Assembly: GCF_001507435.1 (NCBI RefSeq)
Contig: NZ_LMWH01000150.1
Coordinates: forward strand, 73,480-137,479
Source of the DNA: Streptomyces sp. NRRL F-5122
Lineage (GTDB): Bacteria; Actinomycetota; Actinomycetes; Streptomycetales; Streptomycetaceae
DNA length: 64,000 nucleotides
Direction of reading: 5' to 3'
The stretch's first letter is position 1, and every line of letters starts with the position of its first letter. This document shows positions 25,172-33,238 of this stretch, in pieces. Both the position numbers and the translations under genes were made by a program. The notes beneath the pieces were generated by a model. That model saw only the letters and a program-made list of their open reading frames with translations, searched no databases and was not told the origin of the DNA.

Positions 25172-26544
25172 GTGACACAACCGGTGTCGACCTCTCGGGC
25201 CTGGTGAAGGCCTACGACATCCGCGGAATCGTTCCCGATCAGCTCGACGAGGACCTCGCCCGGCTGTTCGGGGCGGCCTTCGTCGAGACGACCGGCGCGG
25301 ACGCGATCGTCACCGGGCACGACATGCGCCCCAGTTCCCCCGGCCTGGCACGCGCCTTCGCCGAGGGAGCGGCCGGGCGCGGCGCCGACGTGACCGAAAT
25401 CGGCCTGTGCTCGACCGACGGGCTGTACTTCGCCAGCGGCGCACTGCAGCGCCCCGGCGCGATGTTCACCGCGAGCCACAACCCTGCCCGCTACAACGGC
25501 ATCAAGCTGTGCCGGGCGGGCGCGGCACCGGTCGGCCAGGACACCGGTCTGCGGGAGATCCGCGCCCTTGTGGAGCGCTGGTCGGCCGAAGGAGGGCTGC
25601 CCGGGAGCGGGCGCGCGCAGGGCTCCATCACCTCCCGGGACATGCTCGGCGACTACGCCGCCCATCTCCTGGGACTGGTGGACCTGTCCGCCGTCCGCCC
25701 GTTGAAGATCGTGGTGGACGCGGGCAACGGCATGGCCGGCCTCACCACTCCCGCCGTCTTCCGCGACCTGCCGGTGGAGGTCGTCCCGATGTACTTCGAA
25801 CTGGACGGCACCTTCCCCCACCACGAGGCCAACCCGCTGGACCCGAAGAACATCGTCGACCTCCGGCACCGGGTGCGCGAGACCGGGGCCGACATGGGCC
25901 TGGCCTTCGACGGTGACGCCGACCGCTGTTTTGTCGTGGACGAACGCGGCGAGGCCGTCCCGCCGTCCACGGTGACCGCCCTGATCGCGGCCCGGCTGCT
26001 GACCGACCGCCCGGGAAGCACCGTCATCCACAATCTGATCACCTCACGGGCGGTGCCCGACGTGGTGCGCGAACACGGGGGCACTCCGGTGCGCACCCGT
26101 GTCGGGCACTCCTTCATCAAGGCCGAAATGGCCCGCACCGGAGCGTTGTTCGGCGGCGAGCACTCCGCGCACTACTACTTCCGCGACTTCTGGTCCGCCG
26201 ACACGGGCATGCTGGCGGCCCTGCACGTCGTCGCCGCCCTCGGCGCAGCGCCCGGTCCGCTGTCCGCGCTGGTCGCCCAGTACCAGCGCTATGCGGCGTC
26301 CGGCGAGATCAACAGCGTGGTCGACGATCAGCAGCACACCGTCACCGCGGTCCGCGAGGCCTTCGCCGACCGGGACGGAGCGACCGCCGACGAACTCGAC
26401 GGCCTGACGATCAGTGCCGCCGACTGGTGGTTCAACCTGCGGCCCTCCAACACCGAGCCCTTGCTGCGGCTCAATGTGGAGGCCCGCGACGCGGACACCG
26501 TGGCCCGGCTGCGGGACGAGGTGCTGGCGATCGTCCGGGCCTGA
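25168..26544 (+). CDS. Phosphomannomutase/phosphoglucomutase
   Basis: This 458-residue alpha-D-phosphohexomutase has all four family signatures: YDIRGIVP near the N-terminus, the phosphoserine loop FTASHNPARYNGIK, the magnesium loop FDGDADRCF, the sugar-binding GGEHSAHYYFRDFWSADTGM, and the phosphate-binding FNLRPSNTEPLLRL. It interconverts hexose 1- and 6-phosphates. As last gene of an operon with a GH130 phosphorylase, it would turn alpha-mannose 1-phosphate into mannose 6-phosphate. Start GTG 25168 overlaps the GH13 stop. Confidence 0.94.
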   Translation: MSDTTGVDLSGLVKAYDIRGIVPDQLDEDLARLFGAAFVETTGADAIVTGHDMRPSSPGLARAFAEGAAGRGADVTEIGLCSTDGLYFASGALQRPGAMFTASHNPARYNGIKLCRAGAAPVGQDTGLREIRALVERWSAEGGLPGSGRAQGSITSRDMLGDYAAHLLGLVDLSAVRPLKIVVDAGNGMAGLTTPAVFRDLPVEVVPMYFELDGTFPHHEANPLDPKNIVDLRHRVRETGADMGLAFDGDADRCFVVDERGEAVPPSTVTALIAARLLTDRPGSTVIHNLITSRAVPDVVREHGGTPVRTRVGHSFIKAEMARTGALFGGEHSAHYYFRDFWSADTGMLAALHVVAALGAAPGPLSALVAQYQRYAASGEINSVVDDQQHTVTAVREAFADRDGATADELDGLTISAADWWFNLRPSNTEPLLRLNVEARDADTVARLRDEVLAIVRA

Positions 26545-26574
26545 GCGCGGACGGGGCCCTACGGCCCTGTCGAG

Positions 26575-26612
26575 GAGGGAGGGAGCCGGTACGGACACAG
26601 GCTCCCGCCCTC
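26575..26612. terminator. Terminator of the sugar operon
   Basis: The inverted repeat GAGGG-A-GGGAGCC / GGCTCCC-G-CCCTC has a 12-base loop and one mismatch. It lies 31 bases after the mutase stop and just before the 3' end of a convergent gene, so it can stop transcription from both sides. Confidence 0.75.
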
Positions 26613-26623
26613 GTCGCCGGCTC

Positions 26624-27334
26624 TCAGGCGGGGCGTGTCCCCTTGAGCGCCTCGACGATCAGGCCGGTCACCAGGTCCGGCGCGGTGACCAGCGGCATGT
26701 GGTCGGTGGGCGCCGACCTCACCGTCGCGTTGATTCGTTCCGCCATGTAACGCTGGGTGTCCGCCGTGATCATGCGGTCCTCCTCCGCGAGGAAGTACCA
26801 GGCCGGACGGTCCTTCCACGCGGGCCTTCCCACGGCGGTGCCGATGGCCGCCGCGGCGATGGGCCTCTGCACGGAACGCAGCACATACTGCTCCTCGCCG
26901 GAGGCGTTCTGCGCGAACGCCTCGGCGAACGCGTCGTCCGGAAGCCAGACGAACCCGTCGGAGTCCGGTGTGAGGTGCGGGGCTTTCGGATGGGGCGTCC
27001 CACGATAGAACACATCGGCCACGGTCTCGCCCTCGTCGGGAGCCAGTGCGGCGACGTAGACCAGTCCCCTCACCAGGTCGGCCGGCAGCGAGCCGATCAC
27101 GGCTCCCGCGTAGGCGTGCCCTACCACGAGAGCCGGTCCGTCGGCTCTGCGCACGGACCGCTCGAGGGCGGCGATGTCGTCGCCGAGGGACGTCAGCGGC
27201 AGCGGAGCGGCGCAGGCGTCCACGCCCTCGTCCCACAGCCGCCGGATCACCGGACCCCAGCTCGACCCGTCGGCCCACGCCCCGTGGACCAGCACGACGG
27301 GGGTTCTGCGCGCAGTAGGCGAATCACCGTTCAT
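26624..27334 (-). CDS. Alpha/beta hydrolase homologue lacking the nucleophilic serine
   Basis: This 236-residue cytoplasmic alpha/beta-hydrolase-fold protein has the oxyanion start VVLVHGAWADGSSW, VRGLVYVAALAPDEGE, RPAWYFLAEEDRMI (acid) and SAPTDHMPLVTAP (His). The nucleophile elbow reads LVVGHAYAGAVIGS, where its paralogues at 39087 and 55258 read GHSYGG. The serine codon is GCC (Ala) at 27113-27115. Either the protein is catalytically dead, or it is a binding or regulatory protein, or the base is a sequence error. The next minus-strand gene upstream lies 27 bases away, so both are in one operon. Confidence 0.88.
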   Translation of the reverse strand: MNGDSPTARRTPVVLVHGAWADGSSWGPVIRRLWDEGVDACAAPLPLTSLGDDIAALERSVRRADGPALVVGHAYAGAVIGSLPADLVRGLVYVAALAPDEGETVADVFYRGTPHPKAPHLTPDSDGFVWLPDDAFAEAFAQNASGEEQYVLRSVQRPIAAAAIGTAVGRPAWKDRPAWYFLAEEDRMITADTQRYMAERINATVRSAPTDHMPLVTAPDLVTGLIVEALKGTRPA

Positions 27335-27361
27335 GTCCGTCCTTTCCGTCCGCGCTTGTTT

Positions 27362-28231
27362 TCAGGCCTTGAGGTTCCGGGCCAGGAAGTCGGTGATGAG
27401 CGCGGCTGCCTCGTCGAGTGCGCTCTCCAGGAGGAAGTGGCCTCCCTCCAGGAGGTGGATCTCGGCGTCCGGCACGTCCTGGGCGAAGGCCTCGGCTCCC
27501 GCGGGCCCGAAGATGGGGTCGTTCTTCCCCCATACCGCGAGCAGCGGCGGCCGGTGCTCCCGCAGATAGGCGTGGAGGTCCGGATACAACGGCGGGTTCG
27601 TGGCGTAGTCGCGGAACAGCTTGAGCTGGATCGCGTCGTTGCCGGGGCGTGAGAGCAGCTGGTAGTCGTGGTGCCATGTGTCGGGGCTGACGACGCTCTC
27701 GTCGGCGACGCCCGTCAGGTACTGCCACTTGGTGACGTCGAGGGTGAGCGCGCTGCGGATCGCCGCCTCCGTCTGCGGGGTCTGCTCGCGCTGGTAGTCC
27801 CGGACCGTCTTCCAGAACCCCTCGACGAACCCCTCGTCGTAGCCGTTGCCGTTCTGGGTGACGACGGCTGTGACCGCATCCGGGTCGTTCATCGCCAGAC
27901 GCCAGCCGATGGGCGCGCCGTAGTCCTGGACGTACATGGCGTAGCGGCGGATGCCGAGGTGGTCGAGCAGTCCCTTGGTCAGGTCGGTCAGAGCGTCGAA
28001 GGTGTAGTCGAATTCATCGGCGCTCGGCGCGTCGGACAGGCCGAAGCCCAGGTGGTCCGGCGCGATCACGTGGTACCGCTCGCCCAGGATCGGGATGAGG
28101 TTGCGGAACATGAACGAGCTGGTCGGGAAGCCGTGCAGCAGCACGACGGCGGGCGCATCGTGCGGCCCTGCCTCACGGTAGAAGATCTGCCGGCCTCGCA
28201 CGGTCGCGTACCGGTGGTGAACAGTAGCCAT
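27362..28231 (-). CDS. Alpha/beta hydrolase, haloalkane dehalogenase/epoxide hydrolase-like
   Basis: This 289-residue hydrolase has the oxyanion motif LLHGFPTSSFMFRNLIPIL and a nucleophile elbow with aspartate, MYVQDYGAPIGWRLAM. It has APDHLGFGLSDAPSADEF, acid LLAVWGKNDPIF and catalytic His LLEGGHFLLESALDEAA. An Asp nucleophile is typical of haloalkane dehalogenases and epoxide hydrolases, so it likely forms an alkyl-enzyme ester. The substrate is unknown. ATG 28231 follows AAAGGGG. Promoter and paired repeats upstream are described separately; it is first in a two-gene operon. Confidence 0.9.
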   Translation of the reverse strand: MATVHHRYATVRGRQIFYREAGPHDAPAVVLLHGFPTSSFMFRNLIPILGERYHVIAPDHLGFGLSDAPSADEFDYTFDALTDLTKGLLDHLGIRRYAMYVQDYGAPIGWRLAMNDPDAVTAVVTQNGNGYDEGFVEGFWKTVRDYQREQTPQTEAAIRSALTLDVTKWQYLTGVADESVVSPDTWHHDYQLLSRPGNDAIQLKLFRDYATNPPLYPDLHAYLREHRPPLLAVWGKNDPIFGPAGAEAFAQDVPDAEIHLLEGGHFLLESALDEAAALITDFLARNLKA

Positions 28232-28253
28232 GAGTAACCCCTTTAGTCGCTTT

Positions 28254-28311
28254 TGATGGTTAGATTCAAGCGGACGAGCTGTAACCTGTCAACATGACTA
28301 TGATGGTTAGA
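28254..28311 (-). promoter_or_regulatory. Sigma70-type promoter flanked by two perfect 11-bp direct repeats
   Basis: On the minus strand TTGACA (28292-28287) and TTGAAT (28269-28264) are 17 bases apart, giving a good housekeeping promoter about 35 bases before the hydrolase start at 28231. TCTAACCATCA occurs just downstream of the -10 (28264-28254) and again upstream of the -35 (28311-28301). The two copies are identical and in the same orientation, 47 bases apart. This looks like a pair of operator half-sites or two sites for one regulator, which is not encoded adjacent. Confidence 0.65.
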
Positions 28312-29170
28312 GAGGTATCGGGGTCGCAGGCCGGCGCTTCCACGAGGCGGCCCCAACGCCGCACTCGGGGGCGACACGGATTCGTGCCGGGTCCACAGCG
28401 GATCGATCCGTCCCAGGCCACCGCCCTCTTCGAGCGGGACCAAAACCCGGACCCATGCGGTGCCTTCGTTCGCCGACGGATCACCAGGGGGGCGGCAAAC
28501 CCTCGCCCCGTGCCCGAATATCGGCGACCGGGCCATGGGCCCCAAGGCACCATTGGGGTGAGAAGACCCGGGCCCTGCCACTGCCGGACTCGCCGGCGAC
28601 GCCGTACCCGCGACGACTCGCAGACGGTCACCGGGCGGGCTGCCGGTTCCGCGAGTCCGAGGGCGGTTGACGCTTTCCGCGCCCTTCCGTAGTGGTGCGG
28701 GCGGTCGTCACCAGCAGGATCTCGACGTCGAAACGGCTGACGAGGTTCCTGCGGTCCTCGAAGTGCTCGGCGACCTCGTGACGTTCCCGTGCGCGGACGA
28801 ACTCGGCGCTTGGTTCATGCAGTTCGGCGACGACCCGCGCCGCTCGGGCCCGGCTGCGGTCGGCACGGGCGGCAGGGCGGCCGTCCGATTCCGGCTCCGG
28901 CGCGGCCGGTCCTCTTCGGAACCACGCGCCCACTCGGCCGGGGCGGGCACCGGCGGCTGAAGGCGCTGCGCGCCGGACCGGTGTGGCGGGTCCGACGGCA
29001 CCGGAAACAGCGCCCCGGCCGTGCCGAGCGGCCGCTGAACCGTCCATCGGTCGCCGGAAGAGGCCATGTCGACGCCGACATGGGCGGCCCGGCCACGATG
29101 CTCCCGCATCGTGGCCGAGCCGCCCTCAACTCCGTGTCGTGCTGCCCCCCGGTCAGCACGACACGCTCTT
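28312..29170. other. About 860 bases with no confidently assigned gene
   Basis: Overlapping frames occur on both strands. The best on the minus strand (28628 to about 28880) ends with AEHFEDRRNLVSRFDVEILL and has coding-like third positions, but no clear start or ribosome binding site, and its upstream part is low-complexity. The opposite frame (28690-28960) is equally open. I do not recognise either. Confidence 0.35.
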
Positions 29171-29683
29171 TCAGTGTCGCGTCACAGCACCCTGCGGGTC
29201 GCGGGCTGCGATCGCCCCGAGCCGGCGCAGGTCTTCGGTGAGCGCGCCGCTGCGGTCGACATGGGTCCTGACGAGCCGCCCCACGACCCAACGGAACCAG
29301 CGCGGTGTGCTTCTCATCCGGTAGGTCTGCACCAGCCGTGTCCCGGTGCCGACCGGCTCCAGAGCGATGGTCCAGTCCGTACTGTCGGGGAACAGCGGGG
29401 TCGGTAGGGTGCGCCACGTGATGAGGTGCGGGGCCTCGAGCGCGATGATCTCGCAGGACCGACTCCACCGCAGCCGGCCGGCCCGGTTGTAGCCGCGGAA
29501 CCGCACTCCGGGCGCCGCCGCGGTCGCCCCGCGCAGCCAGACGACCCGGAGGCATTCATGACTCCACTCACTGGTCCGGGTGACGTCCTCGACGACACGC
29601 CAGACGGCCTCGACCGACGCGTCGACGATCACCTCCGTCCGGCATGTCCGGGCCACGCTCCGACTCACTTCGATACCGCCCAC
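29171..29683 (-). CDS. SRPBCC (START/Bet v1-like) domain protein
   Basis: This is a 170-residue protein with the polyketide-cyclase/START-like pattern. It begins with EVIVDASVEAVWRVVEDVTR, continues with TSEWSHECLRVVWL and GVRFRGYNRAGRLRW, and has a helical end GALTEDLRRLGAI. Such proteins form a hydrophobic cavity that binds lipids, steroids or polyketides. GTG 29683 was chosen because GGGGGAG lies just before it; in-frame upstream codons overlap the TetR gene. It follows the TetR gene by 35 bases and is probably co-transcribed with it. Confidence 0.8.
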   Translation of the reverse strand: MGGIEVSRSVARTCRTEVIVDASVEAVWRVVEDVTRTSEWSHECLRVVWLRGATAAAPGVRFRGYNRAGRLRWSRSCEIIALEAPHLITWRTLPTPLFPDSTDWTIALEPVGTGTRLVQTYRMRSTPRWFRWVVGRLVRTHVDRSGALTEDLRRLGAIAARDPQGAVTRH

Positions 29684-29717
29684 CCTGTACTCCCCCTCGA
29701 GCCCGCGTCCATCGCTG

Positions 29718-30350
29718 TCATGTGTCGAGCAGCCGGTCGATGACACCGGCCGCCCACTCCTCGTACTGCTGCGGCGTCCAGCCCGAGATGCCGGTGAGCA
29801 GGTGGTAGACCTCGACGCCGAGGACCGCCCACGCCCCGTCGCGCTCCTCACGGGTCACCTCGCGCCCCGCGACCCGGGTCATGCCCTGCTCGATGCTGAT
29901 CCGCCTGCGCTGCTGGTTCTCACGCAGCCTCTGGGCCAGATCGCCGTTCGAGGCAGCCGCCTCACGGAGTGCGAGATGCACACCCGCGGTCCGCTCGTGG
30001 ATGGCGGTGACCAGCCGGGCGGCCGCCGCGATCCGCTCCTGCCGGGTCCCGGAGCCGAGCAGGGCGAACTCGGGCCGATCCGCCAGCGCCTCGGGCTCCG
30101 CGTCGCCGACCACGGCGACGTCCAGGGCCGCCATCAGCAGATCGCTCTTCGACCGGAATCCCGTGTACACCGTCTCGACCGAGACACCCGCCTCGCGGGC
30201 GACGTCCCGCATCCCGGTCGCCGCCCAGCCGCGCTCCGCGAACAGCCGCACGGCCGCGGCGAGCACCGCCGCCCGTGTCTCCCCGGCCTGCTGTTCACGG
30301 CGCGGGGAGCGGTACTGACGTCGCGCCCGGGGCGCCTGCTCCGCCGCCAT
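29718..30350 (-). CDS. TetR-family transcriptional regulator
   Basis: This is a 210-residue protein. The N-terminal HTH spans AAVLAAAVRLFAERGWAATG, MRDVAREAGVSVETVYTGF and RSKSDLLMAAL. The remainder is a helical ligand-binding domain with YHLLTGISGWTPQQYEEWAA, where the WTPQQYEEW ending is common among Streptomyces TetR proteins. ATG 30350 overlaps the stop of the hemerythrin gene (TGATG). Targets are unknown; likely its own operon. Confidence 0.9.
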   Translation of the reverse strand: MAAEQAPRARRQYRSPRREQQAGETRAAVLAAAVRLFAERGWAATGMRDVAREAGVSVETVYTGFRSKSDLLMAALDVAVVGDAEPEALADRPEFALLGSGTRQERIAAAARLVTAIHERTAGVHLALREAAASNGDLAQRLRENQQRRRISIEQGMTRVAGREVTREERDGAWAVLGVEVYHLLTGISGWTPQQYEEWAAGVIDRLLDT

Positions 30351-31039
30351 CAGCGCCCCACGACACTCTGCGCCGGGACCTGCGGTCGCCACCAGGCCGC
30401 CACCCGGCGGCGGTAGGCCCGGGCGAAGCCGTGCAGCAGGACGAACCGCGGCAGCGGCGGCACGAGGTGGACCACGATCCGGTATCCCTCGGGGTCCAGG
30501 CCGTCGAGCAGCCAGTGCCCCTCCATCCCCAACTGCCCGAAGGACTTGGGCTTCACGTTGTACTTCTGGTCCCAGGCATGCCAGTCGGCCTGGGAGAGGT
30601 TCGCCGCCACGACCGGCATGCCCTGCTCCACCTCGCGCTCCAGGTGCGGTACGAGCACGGTCGTCAACGCGTCGAGTGCCGCGAGGAGTTCGATACGCGA
30701 CTCGTCGGTGGCCGATCCCGCGTACCGCCGGGCGGCGACCGTCAGCGCCTCGGCCGCCGGCTCGATCCGGCGGTGGTCGGCGTCCAGCGAGTCCAGGAGC
30801 GGCACCGCCGCCGGGTCGCGCTCACGGACCAGCGGCCACAGACCCTCGTCCTCGCCGGTGTGGTGCGCATGCAGAACCTCCATCAGCCACACGACGTGCT
30901 CGCCCAGTGCGCGCGCCCGCCGGTGCTCCGGACACGGCTCGGCGGTCAGCACCGTACGGGCACGGTCCAGGTCGCGGCACAGCGCACCGTGCACGATCCC
31001 CATCATCCGCGTGTCCGCCCGGCTCGAATCCGTTCCCAT
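30350..31039 (-). CDS. Hemerythrin-like HHE domain protein
   Basis: This 229-residue protein has a hemerythrin-type four-helix bundle. Ligand candidates are VHGALCRDLDRA, LHAHHTGEDEGLWPLV, LDADHRRIEPAAEAL and VPHLEREVEQGMPVVA, giving the His/Glu set for a di-iron or other metal site. A C-terminal extension (HWLLDGLDPEGYRIVVHLVP) ends with a short hydrophobic-basic tail. Family members bind O2, NO or iron. It is the first gene of a hemerythrin-TetR-SRPBCC run with overlapping stops and starts. Confidence 0.88.
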   Translation of the reverse strand: MGTDSSRADTRMMGIVHGALCRDLDRARTVLTAEPCPEHRRARALGEHVVWLMEVLHAHHTGEDEGLWPLVRERDPAAVPLLDSLDADHRRIEPAAEALTVAARRYAGSATDESRIELLAALDALTTVLVPHLEREVEQGMPVVAANLSQADWHAWDQKYNVKPKSFGQLGMEGHWLLDGLDPEGYRIVVHLVPPLPRFVLLHGFARAYRRRVAAWWRPQVPAQSVVGR

Positions 31040-31200
31040 CTCGCCCTCCCCCTGGTTGCCTCGAGATCGAGACTAGAACGCACCTGCTTTCTCTACAAGC
31101 CCGTTCCAGTGAAATCTGCGACCGTGGACACCGTCGATCCGCGCAGAGCTCGCGAGGCGGGCCCGGAGGCAGACCCGGAAGGGCGCCGGCCGGCCACGGT

Positions 31201-31539
31201 TCAGGACCACGGATGGTCGGGCGCACCGTCGACGCGACGGACACCGTCGTGGTCGTCCATCCAGCTCGGGCGTGTGGTCAGGAAGGACAGATCCTCGTTC
31301 CGACCCTCCGTCATGATCCGTAGCCTCGCCCCCTCTTCGTCGGTCAGCGCGGTGAACCAGGACGTCAGGTCGTCGTCGCCGCTCGTCCAGTCGATGCGCT
31401 CGTGGAAGCGGTGGAACCAGTACGTTCCGCAGGAGGTGCACTGCTGCAGCGACTCCATGTCGTGGTGCGACGCGTACAAGGTGCGCACGACGCCCAGTTC
31501 GGGGGTGCGACAGCAGTCGATGAAGTCAGGTGTGTTCAC
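31201..31539 (-). CDS. Small Cys-rich hypothetical protein
   Basis: This is a 112-residue protein starting MNTPDFIDCCRTPELGVVRT. It contains a probable zinc-ribbon-like half, LQQCTSCGTYWFHRFHERID, then an acidic helical end. GTG 31539 follows AGGGACTCC. Similar Cys-rich small proteins occur in actinomycetes, sometimes as immunity-like proteins; I cannot assign a function. It is a lone minus-strand gene between the hemerythrin and P450 genes. Confidence 0.65.
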   Translation of the reverse strand: MNTPDFIDCCRTPELGVVRTLYASHHDMESLQQCTSCGTYWFHRFHERIDWTSGDDDLTSWFTALTDEEGARLRIMTEGRNEDLSFLTTRPSWMDDHDGVRRVDGAPDHPWS

Positions 31540-31965
31540 GGAGTCCCTGGTCCTTCGCTTCGCCGATGGTTTCCGTCGGCGATCAGTCGACCAGATCCGG
31601 GCGGACGCCGGGAGATCCTGAATGTTCCGGGTACGGGCCGGCCGCCATGACCGACGACCGGGGGCGAGCGACCCGCTGGGCACACGGAGGACGACTGCCA
31701 TCGTCGAACAGGCGTGTGGTGGAAGGGACCGCCCGGGGCTCGCCTTGCGAACCCGTTCCGGAGGGGGCGATGCTGAAGAGGAGGCATGCCGGTTGATCGT
31801 ATGGACCGGGCGCAGTGGGCTCGGAGCCCGCCGCCACCGCGGTGTACGCGGGCAGCGGGCTCTCGGTGAGGCCCGGCCGATCTCAGCCCGAGCGGACGGC
31901 GTGTCGCGTTCGTTGCGCCATGCCTGATCACCGGCCCTGTGCCGCCGGAGCCCAGAGGAGACGCC
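31540..31965. other. Intergenic, no supported gene
   Basis: The region holds the upstream sequences of the small Cys-rich gene and of the P450 at 31966. Frames on both strands are open only by GC bias; none has a ribosome binding site plus recognisable sequence. The P450 ribosome binding site AGAGGAG lies at its right end. Confidence 0.4.
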
Positions 31966-33168
31966 ATGACGTCCGGCACCATCTCCGCGCAGATCACCGA
32001 CTACGCCAATCGAGCCGATCCGTACCCGCTCTACGCGGAACTGCGCAAGACACCGGTCAGGCGGGAGGACGACGGCACCTACCTGGTCAGCACCTACCAC
32101 GAGGTGCGGAGCCTCGCCAACGACCCGCGGCTGAGCAACGACACCCGCAACCGTCCGCCGGGCCACGCCCGCGCCGCGGAAGCGGAGGACACGGGCCTGC
32201 CGCCGAGCTTCATCTTCACCGACCCGCCGGTCCACGACCGGCTGCGCAACACCATCAACCGGCCGTTCGGCCCCCCGCACAGCCCCAGATTCCTCGACGA
32301 CCTGCGCGGAGAACTGGCCGAGGTCGTCACCGAACTGCTCGACTCCTTCGAGGGCAAGGACCAGGTCGACATCGTCGACGACTTCGCCTACCCCCTTCCC
32401 GTCACCGCCATCTGCAAGGTCCTCGGCGTGCCGCGCGAGGACGAACCGCGCTTCCACGGCTGGGCCGATGCCCTGGCATCGTCACTGGATCCGCAGGCCG
32501 GCGAGGAGGGCCGGAAAAAGGGGCAGCAGGCGCGCCAGGACCTTGGCGCCTATCTGTCCGACCTGATCGAGACCAAACGCCGCCACCCCGGCCCCGGGAT
32601 ACTCAGCGCGCTCGCCCCCGACATGACACCGGAAGACCTGGAGGCCACCGCGGTACTGCTGCTGGTCGCCGGCCACGAGACCACCGTCAACGCCATCACC
32701 AACACGACCCTCACCCTGCTGCGCCACCCCGACGTCCTCGACCGGTTCCGGAAGGACCCGGACCTGGCCGTCCCGCTCATCGAGGAAGTGCTGCGGTACG
32801 AGCCCCCCGTCCAGTTCGTCCCGTGGACCACCACCCTGGCGGACATCGACGTCGCCGACACGACGATCCCCAAGGGCTCGCCGGTCTGGCTCATGCTCGC
32901 CGCGGCCAATCGCGACCCCAAACGCTTCAGGGACCCCGACCGGTTCGTTCCCGACCGCGAGGACAACGAGCACCTGGGCTTCTACACCGGCATCCACTAC
33001 TGCTTCGGCGCCCCCCTCGCCCGTATCGAACTGTATCTGGCGGTGCCCGAGCTCTTCCGCCGGGTCAAGATGTCCCGGCTGCTCGAGGACCCCCCGCCGT
33101 ACCGTGCCAACGCTGTGCTGCGCGGCCCCCGCCACCTTCCCGTGGCGATCGAGGGGCTCACGGACTGA
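31966..33168 (+). CDS. Cytochrome P450 (bacterial class I)
   Basis: This is a 400-residue soluble P450. The I-helix oxygen-activation motif is LLLVAGHETTVNAI, the K-helix ExxR is EEVLRYEPP, and the heme loop is YTGIHYCFGAPLARIE with cysteine ligand. The B'-C region TDPPVHDRLRNTINRPFGPP is normal. It would monooxygenate a small lipophilic substrate using electrons from ferredoxin. No ferredoxin or reductase gene is close. ATG 31966 follows AGAGGAG. It converges with a second P450. Confidence 0.94.
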   Translation: MTSGTISAQITDYANRADPYPLYAELRKTPVRREDDGTYLVSTYHEVRSLANDPRLSNDTRNRPPGHARAAEAEDTGLPPSFIFTDPPVHDRLRNTINRPFGPPHSPRFLDDLRGELAEVVTELLDSFEGKDQVDIVDDFAYPLPVTAICKVLGVPREDEPRFHGWADALASSLDPQAGEEGRKKGQQARQDLGAYLSDLIETKRRHPGPGILSALAPDMTPEDLEATAVLLLVAGHETTVNAITNTTLTLLRHPDVLDRFRKDPDLAVPLIEEVLRYEPPVQFVPWTTTLADIDVADTTIPKGSPVWLMLAAANRDPKRFRDPDRFVPDREDNEHLGFYTGIHYCFGAPLARIELYLAVPELFRRVKMSRLLEDPPPYRANAVLRGPRHLPVAIEGLTD

Positions 33169-33238
33169 ATCACCGCCGCACTGCGCCGACCTGAGCGGCC
33201 CCACGGGGACGCCTCGAGCCACGGCCCCGCGCCCTGGG

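Noticed and set aside
28628..29047. Minus-strand frame of about 140 codons
   Set aside because: The 3' half looks coding, but there is no start with a ribosome binding site, the 5' half is low-complexity and the opposite strand is equally open.
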